The position numbers were made by a program, and so were the translations under genes. A DNA stretch of 64,000 bases, taken from contig NC_083386.1 of the NCBI RefSeq assembly GCF_031755915.1, positions 10,168,001 through 10,232,000 of the forward strand. Direction: 5' to 3'. This DNA is from Ziziphus jujuba. Its lineage: Eukaryota > Streptophyta > Magnoliopsida > Rosales > Rhamnaceae. This document shows positions 1-11,953 of this stretch, piece by piece (the first letter of the stretch is position 1; every line of letters begins with the position of its first letter). The notes beneath the pieces were generated by a model. It had not been told where the DNA came from. It made no database searches and saw nothing but the letters and a program-made list of their open reading frames with translations.

Positions 1-1526
1 AGTTTGGATGACCAAAGCGAAAATGCCATAGCATAACTTTATTTTCATCTGAAAGTGACAGAATCAAAAATAGATTGAGAGACACAACTGGTAGAAGGAA
101 TTTTTTGATGAAGTGAAGTACTTTCTTTGAGCAAATAGAGTCCACCACACAACTCAGCACTGCCAATCACCTTCCCCGAATCCACTGCCTGAAATTCACA
201 CAAATTTGGATTGAATTTAGTAACACAATTTGAATCACGAGTAAGCTTGCTTATGGAAATCAAATTACACTCCAAGTTTGGCACATAAAGAACAGAAGAG
301 AGAAGCAAATCTTCTGTCAATTGTATTGTTCCTGTTCCAGCCACTTTAGAGAGTGAACCATCTGCTATTCTTACTGTAGAAACACCATAAGTTGGCTTAT
401 AGTGCTGAAAAATACTAATATCACCTGTCATGTGATCGGAGGCTCCCGAATCGACTATCCAAGGCTTTGATTTTGTCACGTTTGTAGTGTAGGCAAAGGA
501 GAGAGTACCTTGGTGAGCTAACATACTAGCATGCTGCTGTGAAGTTGTTGGAGTCGATTGAGAGGAATCAGAAATCTGGCCAAATATCTTCTGCAATGCA
601 TCAAGTTGCTCCTTGGTAAAGGGGCTGGTTTCGGCATTGTTGATATCATCTGATGTTGTAGCAGCATGAGCGCGGCTCTCACGATCATTCCGTACGCGAT
701 TAGGCTTCCAATCTGCTGGTTTTCCATGTATTTTCCAACATGTTTCCTTCGTGTGCCCTGGTCTCCTGCAATGTTCGCACCACGGCCTTCCCTTTTTCAG
801 TTTGTTATCTTGAGAAGAAGTATGTGTGTAGAGGGCTGAGCCTTCCAAGGTTGGAGCAGTGCTGTTACTTATCATCATTAGTTTCCTTCGGCTCTCCTCC
901 CGTCGAACTTCTGAAAACGCTTCTCGAAGTGTAGGCAGGGGTTTAATTCCCATAATTCTCCCCCTTACCTCATCAAGGTCTTTGTTGAGACCAAGAAGAA
1001 ACTTGAATGTTCTCTTTTGTTCAACAATTTTCTTGTACAATGCAGCGTCATCAGGACATTTCCAGGAATACATCTCAAACATATCAAGATGCTGCCAGTA
1101 TCGTGTGAGGATATTAAAATATTGAGTGACATTTAAATCCTCTTGCCGAAGGTCATGGAGTCTGGTTTCAATTTCAAACAACTCTGAAGTATTTTCTGAA
1201 CTAGAGTAGGTTTCACGGGCTGCTTCCCAGATCTCGTTGGCTGTCTTGTAAAGCAGAAAATTTTCTCCTACTTCGGTGGTCATAGAATTGATTAACCACG
1301 ACATAACCATGTGGTTTTCTGTTTTCCAGGTCCGATACTTAGGATCTGATTTTTCTGGAATGGAGATCTCGCCTGTGAGATATTCATCCTTCCCTTTGCC
1401 ACAAACATACATGAGAACGGATTGTGACCATTGAAGAAAATTATGGCCATTAAGTCTGTGATTTGTGATAATAAAGGATGAATTTTCTTGAATGTTGGCT
1501 GAAGGAATTTGCTCAGATTTAGTCAT
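1..1526 (-). pseudogene. copia gag-protease with frameshift into the pre-integrase domain
   Basis: The frame starts with ATG at 1526 and gives 493 residues before TGA at 45-47. The first ~230 residues look like a copia-type gag (NHRLNGHNFLQWSQSV start). Residues 250-263 are a CCHC zinc knuckle, CEHCRRPGHTKETC. Residues 356-368 are the retropepsin active site, WIVDSGASDHMTG. Right after the stop, in another frame at 34-2, the DNA encodes the pre-integrase motif LWHFRFGHPN, so the polyprotein is broken by a frameshift rather than ending naturally. Integrase, RT and RNase H are not in the window. The break is seen directly; whether other copies of the family are active is unknown. Confidence 0.88.
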
Positions 1527-1558
1527 GGTAGTGAGAAGCTAGCAACAAAAGAAACCAG

Positions 1559-1570
1559 GCTCTGATACCA
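1559..1570 (-). other. Primer binding site, initiator-Met tRNA type
   Basis: The minus strand reads TGGTATCAGAGC directly next to the LTR, the usual plant copia primer site. Confidence 0.85.
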
Positions 1571-1967
1571 TGTAGACTTTTGAGATGAGAGGGAAGAAAT
1601 TCTCATTCTAATCTGAAAAAGAATTACAAGTCTATTTAACATAGATGTGGCTGGCATTCCAGTCCACAAAACTAGAAAAGTAATCCCTGCAAATCAGGGA
1701 AATTTCCAGTCCACAAATCTAGGAAAGTAATCCTTGCAAATCAGGGAAATTTCCAGTCTACAAATCTAGGAAAGTAATCCCTGCAAATCAGGGAAATTTC
1801 CAGTCCACAAATCTAGGAAAGTAATCCCTGCAAATCAGGGAAATTAAATTCCAATGAATTAGTTAATGGACTGATCCTATTTATTAGGAGATAAACTAAA
1901 TAAGTAAATATCCTAAAATAATGTAAATCTTCCTAATTAATTAAATAAAAATCTGCTCCTTTCTACA
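1571..1967 (-). repeat. 5' LTR of the left-edge copia element
   Basis: This 397-bp LTR begins TG and ends CA with perfect 6-bp inverted ends. It lies directly beside the primer binding site. Its middle is occupied by a four-copy 47-bp tandem repeat. The outer half is very AT-rich. Confidence 0.85.
1659..1846. repeat. Four 47-bp tandem repeats, each with a short hairpin
   Basis: Units start at 1659, 1706, 1753 and 1800 and differ by only a few bases. Each contains TCCCTGCAAATCAGGGA, a 6-bp perfect stem with a 5-base loop; unit 2 has one stem change, TCCTTG. The array is inside the LTR, so it could affect LTR transcription or RNA folding. That role is inference. Confidence 0.9.
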
Positions 1968-2039
1968 ATACCCCTTTCCTTGTTGAACTCAATTTGAAAA
2001 TGGTAAAATAATTATGTAAACACTGTTATCACTTCGAGA

Positions 2040-2668
2040 AACATTGGTATTGAAGATCTTGAAAAGAGGTGAAGAGTACCTAATAGGCAACAAATTTGAG
2101 AAATTTTCCACAGCGGCAAGGATGTGACTTTTCTGAGGTTTGAATGATGGATCAGCAAATTTAGGTTGAATTCTAACGAAGTAAAGCACAAGATAATCAA
2201 TCAACATGATATACATCAGACTAGCAATTTCCTATAAGAGAAAAATCAAAACAAAGATTCCAACGAGCTTCAAATAATGACTATGAAAATAAAAGAGAGC
2301 AGTTACAGCGGCCAGTTCTTCTCATCCACTCTCCTGGAGGAAGTCCAAATCCCCAATTGTTGGAATGGTAAGTAAGATCAAGCCTTGTAAATTCAGACAT
2401 AGCATTAAATTCGAGGTAGATGGATTATGTACAGGTTGTCGTAATTCCTCAATTAGAAAACAAAAAAGAAATAGATAAAATAGGATTGAAATACCCATTT
2501 TAGTCAAGTGAACACCGATAAGCCTATAGCTAACTTAAATATTTAAGGCCGTACAACGAAAGTAAAAATATTAGTCTACCTGTTGAACCAATCACCAGAG
2601 TTATACAAATCACATTCAAGTGATTTTGAGCGTAGCATCTCATCACCGGAATAGAAAAACAGTATTCC
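2040..2668 (-). pseudogene. PU1: PU1 pseudogene, 3' exon block
   Basis: The exon at 2668-2580 (89 bp, GT/AG borders) encodes [14 protein letters not shown] and NSGDWFNR. The exon near 2382-2304 encodes LDLTYHSNNWGFGLPP and then shifts frame before NWPL. The exon near 2190-2040 encodes RIQPKFADPSFKPQKSHI, LAAVENFSNLLPIRYSSPLF. Exons known from the other copies here (final Cys-Phe exon, the MSIEDGH exon, the RTLQLHP exon) are absent, presumably lying beyond the copia insertion. The same three exons recur at 37931-38562, 44897-45165 and 55134-55678. Confidence 0.85.
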
Positions 2669-4005
2669 CTGGAGCGAGAATTGTTTAGATACTGGTTAAC
2701 TCTGTGTCAGCCTATAACTTATGCACAGTTACACACAAACCCAAACACGCATGCACACATATCAAAAAATGAATTATTTCCATACTAATTTAAGATAATT
2801 ATAAATAATGCTAACAAATTGATTGTTACTGGACTCAGAAAATTATGTTATCCGGACAGAGGTAAGCGAATAATTTTGAATACATATTACTAGTTTATAC
2901 TACATGGAATAAGAGTTTGACATTATGCAGTCCCAAAGAATGCATATTGAAGTAACCTGAGGTCTCGAACCACATTTGTATGGAGTTGGATGAAACAAAA
3001 TATTCTACAGTGTTCATTCAATAATTTAAGTCTAGTTAGTTGTATTACCTTTTTTTATGGTCTTATATTAACTAAGATAATTGAACTGCCGAGTTTAAAG
3101 GGTGAACTTGTAATGCCAGGTAATTTTCCTACTCCGATGCTGCAAAATACTTCACTATGTGCATAGTTGCTTAAGGTTTCTTCTGTTTTATCAGAAGCAT
3201 ATTTAATCAAAGTTTGCCCAATCATGCACTTGAGATAAGGATTCTCTTCTTACTAATCAATGAGATTAAAAGACATTCATCTGCTATGTAATTACACTCA
3301 CTATACTATAGCTCTGAATTACACTTACTTTAAATGCTAATGGAAAAGAATATAAGACATGAAGAGAAAGCAAAAAGGAAAAGAAAATGCACATAGAAAG
3401 CAAAATTTTATGCTAATGATGCTCAATTCTAGTAACGAACCTCATTACAATTTCAATTTTAATTTATGGATGCATTATTCATAAGCCCATAATGGTGTCG
3501 GCAATCAGCTAACATTAAGTTTGATCAAAGATATTGTAAAAAAGGAAAAGAAAATATTTCCCTCAATAGCACCATAGTAATAAGCTTCATTACAGCATCA
3601 TAAAAAATATAATATGTTTACATATTAATTGTTAAGAGGAAAAACATGTTGGCAGTTAGCTACATATTAACAGATTTAATCATAGGAAAATAACATTTAA
3701 CCGTAGGAAAATAACATTTAACAGATTCTGCAAGAACATTTAACAGAAGCATATTTAACTTAAAAGATAAGATGATTTTATTTAAAGATAACCATGACGT
3801 GATTGTGGGCACTGATGATACAAGGTACATCATTATTTCTATCTATTTTATAGGGTAAAGATAGCCTAAAATTTCCATTACAAACTCCAAACAGATATTA
3901 ATAATGTTCTTTCAACTAACACCTTGAATGTGATAAAATATATGCAGTTTATATTTCATTGGCATAGACTTGCTTTCTAACATGGTCATGGAAATAATGA
4001 AGTAC
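2669..4005. other. Intron-like DNA lacking expected PU1 exons
   Basis: AT-rich sequence between two recognised exons. Family exons expected here (FNDRIRD..., SAHDNETLFD..., the ERCRINH exon) were not found by eye, although the last two are visible in other copies at 21185-21259, 41240-41440 and 43061-43262. Parts of the stretch match introns of those copies, so a deletion of the exons is likely. Confidence 0.55.
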
Positions 4006-5922
4006 CTCCCAATTCCAGTCAGGAAGACTGAACTGTGATGCATTCACCCCGCATCCATTCTTTGCAACTTCACCAAAATCCCATCCTTCACCATATCTTC
4101 CAAAAATTATATGTATTTAAAAATTATATGTAAAGAAAGAAAACTAAAGACCCAAACTGTTACTGGATAAAAATGAAAATCGCATAATTCATCAACTTAA
4201 ATGTAGACATTTGAACCATCAACTCCATCCCACTCTGTTGTTAGGCTACCGAGCACATCTTTTGCTCTCATCTATAGACATATTATTATCAGCTGCTTAG
4301 CCGTTTTGTATTTATGATCACACCATGCTAACTTGGTCAGAGTTTCTTACCATTGCTCTTTTCATTATGTGACCCACAAGATCAAAACGGAACCCATCAA
4401 CCTGATAAAAAAGTCATAAAACTGATTGAAAATGGTTTCTGTAAACCCTAACTTGAGTAGAGGAAAGAGGGGGGGGGGGGGGGGGGGCGGGTGTGGTGTG
4501 TGGGGTGTGTGGGGGGAAGCAGAGAGAAGCTTTTGCTAAAGTATGCCGTAGCTGTTTTCACCATCTTACAGTCTAAACAATTACCTTATAGTCAACTGTC
4601 CAGTGCAAAAGATCATCAATAATTAAATGCTCGACCATAAAATGCTCAGTGGCAGTGTTATTCACACATGTGCCATTCTCAATAAAACCATCAGTGTTTG
4701 TTCTCAAGTAGTAGCCTGGAACAATCTGCCAAGGACAAGAGAAGAGTGGGCAAACTTTTCAGGAATAACAAATTATGAGTTAACAATAGGTAGACACACA
4801 AAATTAATAATATAACAGATCATAACCTTGTTGAGAACAGAATTTTCATCAAAGGGCGCACTTCCATGCAAATGGCTATAGACAAAATCCAATACAACAC
4901 GGAGGCCAATATGATTAAGTGCCTGAAACCAATACATATATCTTTATATTAAATAAAACTATAAGCAGGCAACTAAGATGGGGGACAGGGGATAGACAAG
5001 GGGCCCTTAAACATGAAAACAGGAAATGGGTAAATGGGTAAATGGAAAATTATCTCTTAAAGGAAAGTAAAACATTGAAAGCAACGCTCTAAAAGAAAAA
5101 AATCTGAAGCACTACTCAAAAGACATAGCAAAACTAATTTTTCTTTATGTTTAACATTCTAAGCTAAACAAATAATAAGAAAGAAACGTAAGATTAGACA
5201 CAAGTTCTTTAGCACTGTCTTTGCAATAAAGGCTATCAAATTGTCAACAGTTTGATTCACTTACTAAAAGATTAAGCTTTTGTAAATAATGGTACCATAA
5301 TCTTCTTGTCTGATGACCAAAGAAAAGTCTACCTGTCTAGTCTTTTGATCAGTCCTCCTAACCCCATTTCTAATAATTAATTGTTCTGCACATGTAAGAG
5401 CCATTTTTTGTCTCGCTCATTGAAGGGGAGTTTTAAGAGAATATAAATATATAAATGACCCACCTCCCAGCAGCTTAAAGCTTATGGGAAAAGTTGTAAT
5501 CTAAAAGTACCGGCTGGGACTCAAATCGAGTGTTAACACGTCTACTACTACTACTACTACTACTATTGTTAACTTCATATGCATAATTGGGCTTCATTCC
5601 AATTAGTTTAAGCCTTTTAGGAAAATTGATAACTAAATAAAGACAAAATATTAAACCTGGACCATCTTTCTAATTATACAGCAGGAACCATTTGGGATGC
5701 CGCCATAGCATCCTTTAGGGACACCCAGGAGAACAGGATTGAACCTTCATAAGAGTGATAAAAAGATCATAAGAGACAGATTAAACTGAAATAGCTACCA
5801 ATGGCAGAAAGGTTTAGCATACCCCAGCTGTCCCCGTCATCATTTTGGATAGCTGTAATTAGAGCTTATTGTTGAGCTGAATCTGGAGGAAACTGTTTAA
5901 GCATCTTGCTATCTGCAAATTC
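4006..5922 (-). pseudogene. PU1: PU1 pseudogene, catalytic exon block
   Basis: The exon at 5922-5817 encodes EFADSKMLKQFPPDSAQQ, then a TAA stop (5868-5866), then ALITAIQNDDGDSWGY. The exon at 5744-5657 encodes PVLLGVPKG and IIRKMVQ and has lost a few residues (IIEFRKMVQ in the family). The exon at 4922-4828 encodes GLRVVLDFVYSHLHGSAPFD; the GH13 region I usually reads DVVYNH, so the conserved Asn is Ser here. The exon at 4725-4585 encodes IVPGYYLRTNTDGFIENGT and that at 4401-4351 VDGFRFDLVGHIMKRAM, keeping the nucleophile Asp. The exon at 4271 encodes MRAKDVLGSLTTEWDGVDG and ends in a stop. The exon at 4103-4006 encodes YGEGWDFGEVAKNG followed by a frameshift before TGIG. Splice borders GT/AG are visible for most. 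Confidence 0.85.
4470..4516. repeat. Poly-G / GT-rich simple repeat
   Basis: A run of about 20 G is followed by a G/T-rich tract, just downstream of a PU1 exon on the minus strand. Its length is likely unstable or mis-assembled. Confidence 0.85.
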
Positions 5923-8900
5923 CTGCAATTTCCACATCTTACATATGAGCAATGTAGGCACTTTTGGTTTTTCAATAAAAAGGTACTAGAGTATTGAAAT
6001 TGAACCTCTGCTACAAATAACAGCAAAACAAAGTTCAGGAAAAGATAAAAGATTTTCAGATTTATTTATTTTTTATTTTATTTATTTATTTTTTTTGGTC
6101 AACAGAGTTTAAGATTGATATTGAATTTTTATGCTCTTATTGATGAAACAAATTAATTTTTTTCATTAATTCAGTAAAAGCAAACTTGACTTAAGTAAGA
6201 CAATTTTAAAACGACAAAATGGAGAAAAACTTCTAGGCTAGTGACTACCACCAAACACATATTACATGTTTATGAAAGTTAAATTTGTAGGCATTGGAAT
6301 ACATTAAGAGATGAAAATACAAAGAACAAAAACAATATAGATGAGCTTTACATATACTCTAGATGCTATTGACAAAAAGTGACAATTGATCACCTCTGTC
6401 AAAATGATTTATGATTAGAGCATGAGAAGAATGCCCTGTGCACAAGATGAGTCTTGACTCTTGAGACATGAGACATGCACCTTGGAATAGACCAAGGTTT
6501 ATCCCATAAATATCTTTAGGAGAAAACCTCATTTCCATTAAGCATGATGATCCAAAATGTCAATAAAAAGCTCAACATCTTTGGAAAAGTACCAATGAAT
6601 ACAAGTTAGTCCAGATGATGCACCGCACTCTTTTTTCTTTTTCCTCGTAAAAGTACTAATTTCATTATTTGAAAAACTTATCACCTAACCCACCAGTTAG
6701 GTGAGATGTTAATGTAGTTCTCTTATCTTCATTTTCTACCAAGTATGTAAAATGAAGAACAACCCAATATTATAGTTATTTAATATACTATTTGAACCTT
6801 GCTCATAATATCAATACTACCACGATAGTACAAATTAAACCACAGTTTTCAATCATGTATAATTTATTTTTTTGACAACATGAAAAACAACCAGTATCAT
6901 AGTTATTTAACATAATATTGAACACTGCTGATGATGTTGATACTACCCTGACAGGAGAACTTAAATAAAAATGTTGGCACAACATGATATACATGCTTTC
7001 ATGAGAAGAGCTAGCAATAATGAGTACCATAGTTACTGGTCATCAAAGAAATTAAAATGATTTAACAAAAATTAAAGAGAAATTACAAAATTATATTATA
7101 CAACTGTCTATCCCCAAATTTTTGTATTTCAACTAATAATTGTAGTGGTTTCATTTCACACCCAAGTAACAAAAATAATAATAATAATAATAAACTTCTT
7201 TTGGTTAGTTCCTCTTGATGCTCTGGTTTATAGACAACATGAGGTACCTATCAAAAACAGAAGTAAATAGATTGAAAATTTTTTCACTTTGCATCAACAT
7301 ATTTGTGTGGGTGTGTGTGTGTGTCTACCTATATATATCTTATAAAATATTGTTAGCAAAAATTCCATAGTATCCTCTAAATTTAATTTGAAATTTTAGG
7401 CCCAAGTTCTAACAAAATTTAGATTTGCAAACATAATAAATGCTAATTTTATAGGGAAATATAGAATATAGCTAGAAATACTTTTTAAGCTATATCCACA
7501 ATCCAAGGACAGAGATGGATATTCAAAACCTAATTCCGAAATATCAATTATGACAGGGATGAAGATGAATTGCACAATAAAGATTGGATTTCTGATTTTA
7601 GACTTTGTTAGTCACATAAAAGAATATGTGATATCTCTTCTTTACTTTTAAGTCACCATCTAACAAGCTGATTCTATGGCGTGTAACACCAGATTTAAGA
7701 TGATATACACAAAAAATTTATATATTGTGAAATGTCCAGTTTTATTTGATACACTGATTCCATGACATTTACAGTGTTATAAAATACATCCATTTAGTTA
7801 TTCCTCAAGAATAGCTTCAATATGTTCCTTTCTTCTTCTTTTTTCTCCTTAAGAGCGAAATTATTTATAAGCATATGCAGTTAAAAGAGCAGCTCTTAAA
7901 ATTCGCATTTTTCTTTGAAGAAGATATGACTAATGGTATATGAAATAATGCATAGTGTTCTCCATAAATCAGCTGCATGCATTTCATCCTGATTTTATGT
8001 ATATGATAAATTAGTGTCCATGTTAATCGTAATTAGCTTCTGATCATCCCTCAAATTTAGCTTCCAACTTAATAATTTTTGTAATTATATCAATAGGTGA
8101 AATCTCTTTTCAAAGCTACAGAGCATTTTATTTTATTTTCTTTTTTCTGCCACTGGGGGAATCAGGAGAGAGAACTAAATACCAAACATGAGAAACAAAA
8201 TGTTCTAATCTACACACTTCCAGTTCTTTTTCTTATCATCTACACCACCAATTTGGAAGATTGGCAGCAGATGGATGTGCGTTATACTAGCATTTGCTAA
8301 TTTCTCTGGATGGCATACACCAGCTGAATCCTTCAAGCAGTGCATGCTTACTGTTTAGATATATACTTCCAAAGGATATTTTCAGCATATTTATTCTATA
8401 ACACCCCATGCAACTGAATCATGAAAACGATCACAAATGAAGCCCGGTGCACTAAGTTATTATTAGTCCTTTAATTCATGTTTCAAGTAAGTAGAATGGA
8501 AATAAATTTGCAAAATCTATGGCATTTGTGTATGAAGTATAAAATAATTTCAAAATTTCCTGCACATGGTGAAGAGGACCTGCTAAAATTTTAACCCAAT
8601 ATTTGCACCAGTCCTTAGCCTCAATATATCTAACGGTGCTAACCTTCTTATGTTGGTTTTTATAAGTTAGGCTCTTGGTAGGATTAGAATTCCCTAGGTT
8701 TTGATTATACAGGTCTAAGTACACAATACTTTATCCAACTTTGCTTTACAAGTGGTTTAAATAAATGCTTCAGCCTAAGAGTTATGCCCGGGCGTGATTA
8801 ATCATGTAAGCCACTTTTAAACCTCACACATGAAAGGTTATAGGCTTCTTGCATTGTTACCAATCTCGTTCAACACAATTAAGCATTACTTGTTCAATTT

Positions 8901-9986
8901 TAATTATGCAATTCTATCAATCTAACTCATAGCATGTATATTATTCATTTGAGACATTAATCAAATCAAAGCATTCAAGTCAAGAACTCATGTGTTCTTG
9001 CAAATAATACTCAAAACAAACATGCATGAATTACAACCATTCAACCATGAAGAACCAAATTAGAATGGTTTGGCTCTACCAAACATGCATCCACTATATC
9101 TACCTTGTTGAGATGTGTCTTAGCTTCCAAAGCATGATATGCATTGTTACCCTTGTTTTCTATCAGCTTACACTTTTAGAATGATTGTTAGCATGAATTC
9201 ATATTGGAGCAGGATTGTCAAAAGCTATCATGTGCTTGAATCTTAGAAATCTATTTTTCTGGTTCTGTTTAAAAGTGCACATGCAAGGCCAACATCTGAG
9301 TCAATTCGCAAGGGGAAGAACTCATGTTTATTAGTGCATGCCATGCCGGAGCAGGAAATAGAAAGAGAAGAAAATGAGAATGAGAAAAGAAAGACACAAG
9401 AGAGGGAGAAATGGAAAGAAAACTAGAGGCAGAAAACCTGTTTAATGTCATAAACGAATCAAGTTGTCTTCCTTGATGCAATTATTAGGATCACTTATAT
9501 TACTGTCAGATCCAAACCAATATGGAAGCTAAACCAACTAGAATAAAAAATAAATAAATAAATAAATAAGTGCAACCTAATAAAAATCCCCAAGATAATA
9601 AAATCATAATTCATAAGATGGATAATAAACTTAAGCATAAACATCAAAGAAGCTTTTCTTGATTATGCATTAATTTGTTAGTGATTCATATTTCTTGTCC
9701 GATCTGACAAGATACCAATCAGATAATTAAGCTTTGATACCATGTTACAAATTATCCCAGATGCTAAGTTAGGAAATTGCCATGGTACTGTGTACCAAGA
9801 TTTACAACACAGACTAAAATGCAGAATAAGCTAACCAATGAAGAAAGAAACAAAGACAAGGTATTTATCAATACCATATTCATCTAGAACTATGCAAAGA
9901 AGACTCATAAGATAGGAAGAAGGAAATAAGTTCATATTCTATAGCAAACAAATTCATCACTCAGATCAAGAAGAACAAAAATTACC
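5923..9986. other. Long PU1 intron region, no clear gene
   Basis: About 4 kb of AT-rich DNA between PU1 exons. A degenerate trace around 9315-9270 (minus) may be the exon that normally reads like LSDAGLTHVHLLP, but it is weak. At 9731-9742 the minus strand has TGGTATCAAAGC, like an initiator-Met primer site, followed by a TG start at 9743, which could be an old LTR-element relic. Small repeats: AAT at about 7166-7190, GT at about 7305-7323. No other coding signal was recognised. Confidence 0.5.
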
Positions 9987-11953
9987 TGCAAATTGAAGGC
10001 CAGATAACCACCACAAGATTTGGGCTCCACAGTGTGGTGACCGGCAGTGCAGAGGCAATGTAGCATACAAGAGAAAACAAAAACACATAGAACTCAACAT
10101 ATAGCCAAAACAAATAATCAAATCAAGAAAATCATAGTAATACTCGAAACTTGCTTTCCCTTCTCAGAATATAGGCTGAAATTAATTTTAAGACAATTTT
10201 GTATAAAAGAGACATTTTGTATCTCCTTGGATACTAACATCAATCCTTTCCATCAGAGTCTTAACGCAGCAGTATGACATAAACAAAATCAGAAAGAAAA
10301 GAAAGAACAGAAATAAAAATAAAACAAATTTAAATAAAATGTAATTAAGCTGGTTTGGTAGTGATAACTAAGAACATGTGTGCTGGAACTCTTTCTAGTC
10401 CAAGGCTCTAGAGCTCTTTAACAACTACGTCAAATTCCCTACGATGTTTTAACCTCAACTCTTCAATTTATTTTGATAAATTGAAGATAAGTCATTATTA
10501 AATCTAAAAGCAGAGTAAGGCCTGAGTTATTACCTGAAATCCATTATTTGCTACTCATATATTCTTATGTCTGAGAAAGAAAGTAAAGCAGGTTTCTTAT
10601 CTGCCAATTTAGTACTCCAACCTTTTGGTCCTTTAGTACTCCAAACGCCATTATACTCCTCAAGCCAGACATTTTCTTGGGGATTATCTGCCGACCCATC
10701 TTTATAAATGCAAGCCCATACTTCCTGTTCAATGCATAAATAAGTTGACAAACAAATGCACAGGAATATCAAGGATATATAAACTGTTAAAGTAGGAAAA
10801 GAAAGATCCGGTTACAATATATAAATAATAAATGTTATTAGTGGATATGATATACTTGAGCAGTAGGCGCCCAAAGGAAAAGTGAGCAGCTTTGTTTGAG
10901 TAAAGTGCACCAAGGGGGCCACTATACGAGAACAATTCATCCAACATACCAAGCAACCGCAGACCAGTAACTTTACAGCATTTTCCATCAGCTGTAACGC
11001 AAAGAGGAATAAATCATTGCCTGCTAAAGACAAGACACAAAAAGTTCATCCAGGACATCTGGAATTCAAAATTATAAGGTTGTAATGAGAAAAAAGGAAC
11101 CATACTTGTGATAAAAGACGACCTTGTATATTTCAACACAGCATTAACCTTATATCTTCCAACAGAGCATTATTCAAAAACGAATAATAAAGAAACAGCT
11201 GCAAAATATGCTTACGACAGAAAATTGCAACTGCTAAATGGAACTTGAGCAGAGGTTTGAAATCCAAACCAGGAGGCAATCTGAAAGCTCGGTAATCCCT
11301 AATATGAGGAAACTTTTCTATCACCTAGGAACATTAACTTTGAACCAATGAGTAAACTTGACAAAAATTTAATTCAAAACACATCAATAGGTCAATCATG
11401 TACAACAGAACCCAAGTAAATAATAACCATAACTGACATAACTCCAATAAATTAGAAATTATCCCTACAAATAAACCATGTGTCACTTTTGCTGGAAGCC
11501 CGTAATTATCTTCTTCAAGCTTAACTTTCACATCCTAACCTGTTAGCAGTTATTCCACACTTAATTAAATGAGCTCAACTACCATGTTTAGAACAAAAAG
11601 ACTCGGCACAGTTCAAACCTTCAATACCATCATCTAAAAATGACAAAGCAGCGCCTTTACCAGCAAATAAATAGCAGCAATCATTTCCAACATCCACATT
11701 CCATTGCAATAATGGATTCGGAGACCCAGTACGCTCTTGAATACAACTAGGCGTCCTGGAACTGATACATATAAAACGCTAATCAATTCGGAAATTAATT
11801 TTGAGACAGGATATTGGAGAAAAGAATGGGAGAACCTGAGAGATTGAAAGGGATGCGTGGGAGGACATGGAGGAGGGAGAGCAACAGCGAATGGGATGCG
11901 TTAGGAAAGCAAGAGAGTGAAGGGGTTTCACTTTGGAGATAAAACGTCGTCAT
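9987..11953 (-). pseudogene. PU1: PU1 pseudogene, 5' exon block
   Basis: The first exon starts with ATG at 11953 (MTTFYLQSETPSL...), rich in Ser, Leu and Pro with few acids, as expected of a plastid transit peptide. The second exon encodes LYSRAYWVSESIIA, then has one extra base before WNVDV; a TAG also precedes LYSRAYWV. The exon at 11534 encodes KVKLEEDNYGLPAKV and that at 11325 EKFPHIRDYRAFRLPPGLDF. In the exon at 10991-10856, the stretch before APTAQ has lost one base. The exon at 10725-10534 runs VWACIYKDG...GPKGW straight into LADKKPALLSFSDI; about 60 residues normally found between these motifs are missing. It then has TAG where IYELHVRDF expects Leu. Most exon ends keep GT/AG. Confidence 0.82.

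Larger units (their letters stand above)
1..1967 (-). mobile_element. Ty1-copia LTR retrotransposon, 5' part, truncated by window edge
   Basis: Reading on the minus strand, this holds a 5' LTR (1571-1967), a primer binding site (1559-1570), a gag-protease reading frame (1526 down to 45) and the start of the pre-integrase region. The rest of pol and the 3' LTR lie left of the window. The LTR has a 6-bp terminal inverted repeat (TGTAGA/TCTACA). The five bases after it, ATACC (1968-1972), are the likely target-site duplication, but the other copy is outside the window. The element sits in what other PU1 copies here show to be PU1 intron sequence, and it separates the PU1 pseudogene at 1990-11953 from any last exons. 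It is a different family from the copia elements at 14086-19776 and 58209-63997. Confidence 0.9.
1990..11953 (-). pseudogene. PU1: Limit dextrinase / pullulanase (PU1-type) pseudogene, nearly full length
   Basis: In its functional form this GH13 debranching enzyme hydrolyses alpha-1,6 branch points of starch in plastids. Recognisable exons on the minus strand lie near 11953-11800, 11757-11619, 11534-11484, 11325-11222, 10991-10856, 10725-10534, 10043-9987, 5922-5817, 5744-5657, 4922-4828, 4725-4585, 4401-4351, 4271-4197, 4103-4006, 2668-2580, 2382-2304 and 2190-2040. Motifs include LYSRAYWV, VLDELFSY, NVYI, VDGFRFDL (GH13 nucleophile region), YGEGWDFGEV, LRSKSL, NSGDWFN and DPSFKPQKSHILAAVENF. 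It is dead: stops at about 10551 and 5866-5868, frameshifts in the exons at 11757-11619, 10991-10856 and 4103-4006, and a group of exons missing between 4006 and 2668. The last exons are absent because the copia element begins at 1967. The family call is by remembered protein similarity. Confidence 0.85.

Noticed and set aside
1659..1846. Regular repeats with hairpins that resemble a CRISPR array
   Set aside because: The units are contiguous tandem copies with no unique spacers, lie in an LTR, and the DNA is from a plant.
8476..8724. 82-aa minus-strand frame in the long PU1 intron
   Set aside because: Checked for PU1 exon and retroelement motifs; none found.
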